This document shows, piece after piece, positions 60,436-64,000 of a stretch of DNA of 64,000 nt. The notes under the pieces were generated by a model. That model ran no database searches and was not told the origin of the DNA. It saw nothing but the letters and a program-made list of their open reading frames with translations. The stretch's first letter is position 1; every line of letters begins with the position of its first letter. Made by a program: the position numbers and the translations under genes. The DNA comes from Streptomyces griseoloalbus (lineage in GTDB: Bacteria > Actinomycetota > Actinomycetes > Streptomycetales > Streptomycetaceae), in contig BMUD01000009.1 in NCBI GenBank assembly GCA_014650015.1, positions 1 through 64,000 on the forward strand, read 5' to 3'.

Positions 60436-60713
60436 ACCGCAGGTCACTTGCGTACCGGCCGGCCCGCCCGGAGCACAACCGGAGCCCGGCTCAGGTTTCA
60501 CGCCGTGAAAGTTTCCGCCGCCCGGAGCCCAAGTCTCCAGGCCATCCGGTCCTGCAATGGACCAGACCACCAGAGAGAAACGAAGGCTCTTTACACGCGT
60601 AGAGTCTACGTGCGTAACTAATGACGCGCGCACGTCAAAAAGTACGGAACTGCCAGGTGGCAGCGGCCGACGTCACCTCCTTCGCTCATCCCCACATGTG
60701 TCAGGAGGCAGTC
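60436..60713. other. Leader region of the lysozyme gene
   Basis: No gene. It contains an imperfect inverted repeat around 60,592-60,614 (ACACGCGTAGA / TCTACGTGCGT) and AT-richer sequence that may hold the lysozyme promoter. The repeat may be the old operator of the regulator relic to its left. Confidence 0.4.
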
Positions 60714-61598
60714 ATGTTCCATCTCCCCACCCGCTTGGCCGGCACCCGCAGACGGGTGGCCACGGCGCTGGGCGTCCTGGGCGCCGCCCTCGCCCTGACG
60801 GCCACCACCGCGAGCGGCGCGACCGCCGCGCCCCAGCCCGACCGGGACCGCGTCGAGATCGAGCCGGGCGAGGCGTACATGGGTGCGGGCACCCGTCTCC
60901 ACGAGGGCTCCCCCGCCGGGGAGCCGTCGATGGGCATCATGGCCCCGACCGACGGCGTCCAGGGCATCGACGTCTCGCACTGGCAGGGGTCCGTCAACTG
61001 GACCTCGGTGCGGGGCGCGGGCATCCAGTTCGCCTGGATGAAGGCGACCGAGGGCAGCACCTACAAGGACTCGAGCTTCAACACCAACTACCCCGCCGCG
61101 TACCGCGCGGGCGTGATCCGCGGCGCCTACCACTTCGCGCGCCCCAACGTCTCCGGCGGAGCCACCCAGGCGAACTACTTCGTCAACAACGGCGGCGGCT
61201 GGTCGCGCGACAACCTGACCCTCCCGGGTGTCCTGGACATCGAGCACAACCCGTACGGGGCGATGTGCTACGGCCTGTCGACCACTCAGATGCGCACCTG
61301 GATCACGGACTTCTACAACACCTACAAGTCACGCACCACCCGTGACGTGGTGATCTACACGACGGCGGGCTGGTGGAACACCTGCACCGGCAACTGGACC
61401 GGCATGTACGGCAAGAGCCCCCTGTGGGTGGCGCACTGGACGACCGCCGCGTCCCCGACGATCCCGAGCGGCTTCCCCACGTGGACGGTGTGGCAGTACA
61501 CCAGCACCGGTTCGGTCAGCGGTGTCGCCGGCAACGTGGACCGCAACCAGTTCAACGGCTCCCGCGACCGGCTCCTGGCGCTCGCCAACAACACGTGA
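60714..61598 (+). CDS. Secreted GH25 lysozyme (muramidase)
   Basis: 294 residues from the ATG at 60714, with CAGGAGG 6 bases upstream. A signal peptide (RRVATALGVLGAALALTATTA) and short propeptide precede the GH25 barrel: GIDVSHWQGSVNW with the first catalytic Asp, FAWMKATEGSTYKD, GAYHFARPN, LPGVLDIEHNPYG with the Asp-x-Glu pair, VIYTTAGWWNTCTG and WTVWQYTSTGSVSGV with the last Asp following. Cleaves the MurNAc-GlcNAc bond. The amidase gene follows. Confidence 0.95.
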   Translation: MFHLPTRLAGTRRRVATALGVLGAALALTATTASGATAAPQPDRDRVEIEPGEAYMGAGTRLHEGSPAGEPSMGIMAPTDGVQGIDVSHWQGSVNWTSVRGAGIQFAWMKATEGSTYKDSSFNTNYPAAYRAGVIRGAYHFARPNVSGGATQANYFVNNGGGWSRDNLTLPGVLDIEHNPYGAMCYGLSTTQMRTWITDFYNTYKSRTTRDVVIYTTAGWWNTCTGNWTGMYGKSPLWVAHWTTAASPTIPSGFPTWTVWQYTSTGSVSGVAGNVDRNQFNGSRDRLLALANNT

Positions 61599-61621
61599 CG
61601 GCCTAGGCAGTACGCGATCAC

Positions 61622-61660
61622 GCGGGGGAGCCTGCGGCCGTCCGCCGCCGGCTCCCCCGC
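61622..61660 (+). terminator. Terminator after the lysozyme gene
   Basis: GCGGGGGAGCC (61622-61632) pairs perfectly with 61650-61660, 23 bases past the stop. Confidence 0.65.
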
Positions 61661-61696
61661 CTCCCCCCACTCCGCCTCCCTCCCCGAGGAGTGATC

Positions 61697-62356
61697 GTGC
61701 ATCCCGAGAACGCCCTCAGGCGCCGCCTCCTGATCGCCGGCGCGGCCGGCCTGGCCGCCGCCACCGCCCTGCCGGGCACGGCGCACGCGCGGGACACCGC
61801 CGCCGTGGAGCCGGACATCGACTCCACCGCGGCCTGGGGCGCCCGGTCCCCCCGGGGGACCATCAGCGTCCTGCAGTACCGGCCGAGCAAGCTCGTCATC
61901 CATCACACGGTGAGCCCCCACACCTCCGACGTCTCCCGCGCCGGGGCGCACACGCACGCCCACTGGGTGCAGGACCTGCACATGGACAAGAACGGCTGGG
62001 TCGACACCGGCTACCACTTCCTGGTCAGCCGGGGCGGCTGGATCACCGAGGGGCGGCACGGCAGCCTCCAGGCGCTCACCGGCGGCAGGAACTTCGTCCT
62101 CGGCGCCCACACCTCCGGGCAGAACAACACGGCCATCGGGATCGCCTGCGAGGGCGCCTACCACGACGGCGCGGTACCGCCCACCGCCCAGTGGGACGTC
62201 CTGGTGACCCTCTGCGCGTACGTGTGCGCGCGCTACGGCGTCCCCTCCGCGCAGATCTACGGCCACAAGGACTACGGCGACACCCTCTGCCCGGGCATCT
62301 ACCACGACCGCCTGCCCCGCCTGCGGGAGGAGGTCGCGGCGGCCCGCACGGCCTGA
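61697..62356 (+). CDS. Secreted N-acetylmuramoyl-L-alanine amidase (PGRP/amidase_2 family)
   Basis: About 219 residues from the GTG at 61697 (GAGGAG 6 bases before; the GTG at 61691 is too close to it). The twin-arginine-like N-terminus LRRRLLIAGAAGLAAATAL ends in PGTAHA. The zinc ligands of the PGRP fold are VIHHTVS (His), and HKDYGDTLCPG (His and Cys) after IYG; GYHFLVSRGGWITEGR is the typical central motif. Cleaves the peptide from muramic acid, complementing the lysozyme encoded upstream. Confidence 0.92.
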   Translation: MHPENALRRRLLIAGAAGLAAATALPGTAHARDTAAVEPDIDSTAAWGARSPRGTISVLQYRPSKLVIHHTVSPHTSDVSRAGAHTHAHWVQDLHMDKNGWVDTGYHFLVSRGGWITEGRHGSLQALTGGRNFVLGAHTSGQNNTAIGIACEGAYHDGAVPPTAQWDVLVTLCAYVCARYGVPSAQIYGHKDYGDTLCPGIYHDRLPRLREEVAAARTA

Positions 62357-62360
62357 CCGC

Positions 62361-62395
62361 CGCCGCCGGCCGGGCCGAGGGGCCGGCCGGCGGCG
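62361..62395 (+). terminator. Terminator after the amidase gene
   Basis: A perfect 13-bp stem (62361-62373 with 62383-62395) and 9-base loop directly behind the stop codon. Confidence 0.7.
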
Positions 62396-62441
62396 CATGT
62401 GGGATGCCGGAGCACGCCCCGGCCTGGGATCCTTTCGTCCC

Positions 62442-63047
62442 ATGGCTCCACGACGTGTCAAACCCAGCCTGTACATCTCCGTCGACATCGAGGCCGACGG
62501 GCCCATCCCGGGGCCGTACTCCATGCTGAGCCTGGGCGCCTCGGTGGCCGGGGTGCAGGATGCCGACGGGTTCCGGGCGGCCGACCCTCAGGAGCGGACG
62601 TTCTACCGGGAACTGCGGCCGATCAGCGAGGAGTTCGTGCCCGAGGCGCTGGCGGTGAGCGGCCTGGACCGGGACCGGCTCGGCACCGAGGGCGCCGAAC
62701 CGGACCTGGCCCTGCGCGAGTTCACCGACTGGGTGCGTGAGGCGGCCGGGACGGGTGCCCAGCCGGTGATGTGCGGTTACCCGGCGGCGTACGACTGGAT
62801 GTTCCTGTACTGGTACCTGATCCGCTTCACCGGTTCCAGTCCCTTCGGGCACTCGGGCTGTCTGGACATGAAGACCCTGTACGCCACCAAGGCGGGGCTG
62901 CCGCTGCGGGCGGTCGCGAAGGGCACCATGCCGCGTGAGCTGCTGTCGCGGCGCCGGCACACCCACCATGCGCTGGACGACGCGATCGAGCAGGCCGAGC
63001 TGTTCGCCCACCTCATGGCGTGGCCGGGGCCTTCGCCCCGTCCGTGA
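62442..63047 (+). CDS. DEDDh-type 3'-5' exonuclease-like protein
   Basis: 201 residues. SVDIEADGPIPGPYSMLSLG has the DxE pair of exonuclease motif I; CGYPAAYDWMFLYWY is motif II with Asp; RRHTHHALDDAIEQAEL is motif III with the His and Asp of the DEDDh class. Probably trims single-stranded DNA or RNA. The ATG at 62442 was chosen. Its 3' end overlaps the convergent permease gene by 35 bases. Confidence 0.88.
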   Translation: MAPRRVKPSLYISVDIEADGPIPGPYSMLSLGASVAGVQDADGFRAADPQERTFYRELRPISEEFVPEALAVSGLDRDRLGTEGAEPDLALREFTDWVREAAGTGAQPVMCGYPAAYDWMFLYWYLIRFTGSSPFGHSGCLDMKTLYATKAGLPLRAVAKGTMPRELLSRRRHTHHALDDAIEQAELFAHLMAWPGPSPRP

Positions 63048-64000
63048 TCTCCTCGCCCGCCTCCATCGGGTGGGTGACGTCGGCTGCCTCCCGGCTGCCG
63101 TTGCCGAGGTGGTTGAAGACGAGGTTCAGCAGGACCGCCGCCACGCAGCCGGTGGAGATGCCGGAGTCCAGGACGATCCGGGCCGTCTGCGGGAAGGAGT
63201 GGTAGAACTCCGGCGCGGTGATGGGGATGATGCCGACGGCCAGCGAGACGGCGACGACCAGGACGTTGTTGTCCTTCTCCAGACCGGCTCCGACCAGGGT
63301 CCGGATGCCGCTGGCCGCGACCGAGCCGAAGAGCACCACTCCCGCCCCGCCGAGCACCGGGCGCGGTACGACGGCGATGAGCGACGCGGCCAGCGGGCAC
63401 AGGCCCATCAGGACGAGGAAACCGCCGCCGGTGGCGACGACGTACCGGCTGCGGATCCTGGTCATCGCGACCAGACCGATGTTCTGCGCGAAGGCGCTGC
63501 ACATGAAGCCGTTGAACAGCGGGCTGAGGGCGGAGCCGAGGGTGTCGGCGCGCAGGCCGGCCGCGATGGTCCTCTCGTCCGCCGGGCGGTCGACGATCTC
63601 GCCCAGCGCCAGCATGTCGGCGGTGGACTCGGTCATGGAGACCACCATCACCACGCACAGCGAGATGATCGCGGCGAGCTGGAACTGGGGTGCGCCGAAG
63701 TGGAACGGCGCCGGGAAGCCGACGAGGTCCGCCGCCGCGACCGGCGAGAAGTCGGTGACGCCGAACGGGATCGCGAGGAGCGTGCCGCCCACCAGGCCGA
63801 GCAGGACGGCGATCTGCTTGACGAAGCCGCGGGTGAAGCGGCGCAGCAGCAGGACCATCACGAGGGTGGCGCCGGCGAGGCCCAGGTTGGTCGCCGAGCC
63901 GAAGTCGTCCGCCGAGGGACTGGCGCCCTGGGCCCAGCCGAAGGCGACCGGCAGCAGCGAGACACCGATGAGGGTGATCACGGTGCCGGTGACGACCGGC
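63013..64000 (-). CDS. NCS2-family nucleobase (uracil/xanthine) permease, cut by the window edge
   Basis: The C-terminal ~329 residues are visible and the N-terminus lies beyond 64,000. Multiple helices are present (LGLAGATLVMVLLLRRFTRG, QLAAIISLCVVMVVSMTES, FLVLMGLCPLAASLIAVVP). The substrate motif VVSMTESTADMLALGEIV has the conserved Glu of helix 8, and ALSPLFNGFMCSAFAQNIG with QNIGLVAMTRIRSRYVV corresponds to the NxGxxxxTG helix 10 signature. A proton or sodium symporter for purines or pyrimidines, consistent with nearby ureide catabolism. Confidence 0.9.
   Translation of the reverse strand, partial: PVVTGTVITLIGVSLLPVAFGWAQGASPSADDFGSATNLGLAGATLVMVLLLRRFTRGFVKQIAVLLGLVGGTLLAIPFGVTDFSPVAAADLVGFPAPFHFGAPQFQLAAIISLCVVMVVSMTESTADMLALGEIVDRPADERTIAAGLRADTLGSALSPLFNGFMCSAFAQNIGLVAMTRIRSRYVVATGGGFLVLMGLCPLAASLIAVVPRPVLGGAGVVLFGSVAASGIRTLVGAGLEKDNNVLVVAVSLAVGIIPITAPEFYHSFPQTARIVLDSGISTGCVAAVLLNLVFNHLGNGSREAADVTHPMEAGEEITDGAKAPATP

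Overview
The window looks like Streptomyces (or a very close relative) chromosome. GC is very high, many starts are GTG, and gene families and gene order are typical of the genus: a SNF2-type helicase overlapping a SWIM zinc-finger gene, a ROK sugar kinase, allantoicase and allantoinase with an IclR regulator, malate synthase, a DUF5955-type protein, and a secreted RNase Sa-like ribonuclease.

Positions 1-13,418 are an accessory, heavily eroded block. It holds an IS110-type transposase relic, a complete IS5-type element (1812-2664) that beheads a gene of unknown function, a pair of unknown genes whose products look like a PD-(D/E)XK nuclease and a HEPN protein (3926-6914), a phage terminase small-subunit pseudogene with a frameshift and a stop, a degenerate tRNA-like sequence, an integrase N-terminal relic, a methyltransferase, a truncated reductase and an IS21-type element (11174-13370). 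The block ends inside a 3-oxoadipate enol-lactonase (pcaD) gene of which only the first ~33 codons remain, so 13,419 is a likely junction with core DNA.

Positions 13,700-32,500 are core-like: an ABC exporter, an RNase J, a scar where a LuxR-type regulator fragment meets a metallo-beta-lactamase fragment head to head, a cold-shock gene with two strong hairpins, the SWIM/helicase pair, a ROK kinase operon, a GntR regulator with matching palindromes beside a Gfo/Idh/MocA dehydrogenase, a NarL-type two-component pair, and a secreted ribonuclease.

Positions 33,300-44,500 are metabolic. A two-gene operon of a DRE-TIM metallolyase and a YrdC/Sua5-like protein has no obvious assigned pathway. The ureide block (alc, allB, IclR regulator, aceB) turns allantoin into glyoxylate and then malate. 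Near-identical composite operators in front of allB and aceB tie the block together.

Positions 44,500-64,000 hold relics of aromatic-catabolism genes (AMP ligase, pobA), two head-to-head NIS siderophore synthetases, a secreted VWA operon, an HxlR-type regulator divergent from an aminotransferase, two soluble Ser/Thr kinases (one with a large TPR-like tail), a 107-nt hairpin rich in G-U pairs, a thioesterase, two secreted peptidoglycan hydrolases, an exonuclease and the 3' part of a nucleobase permease cut by the window edge.
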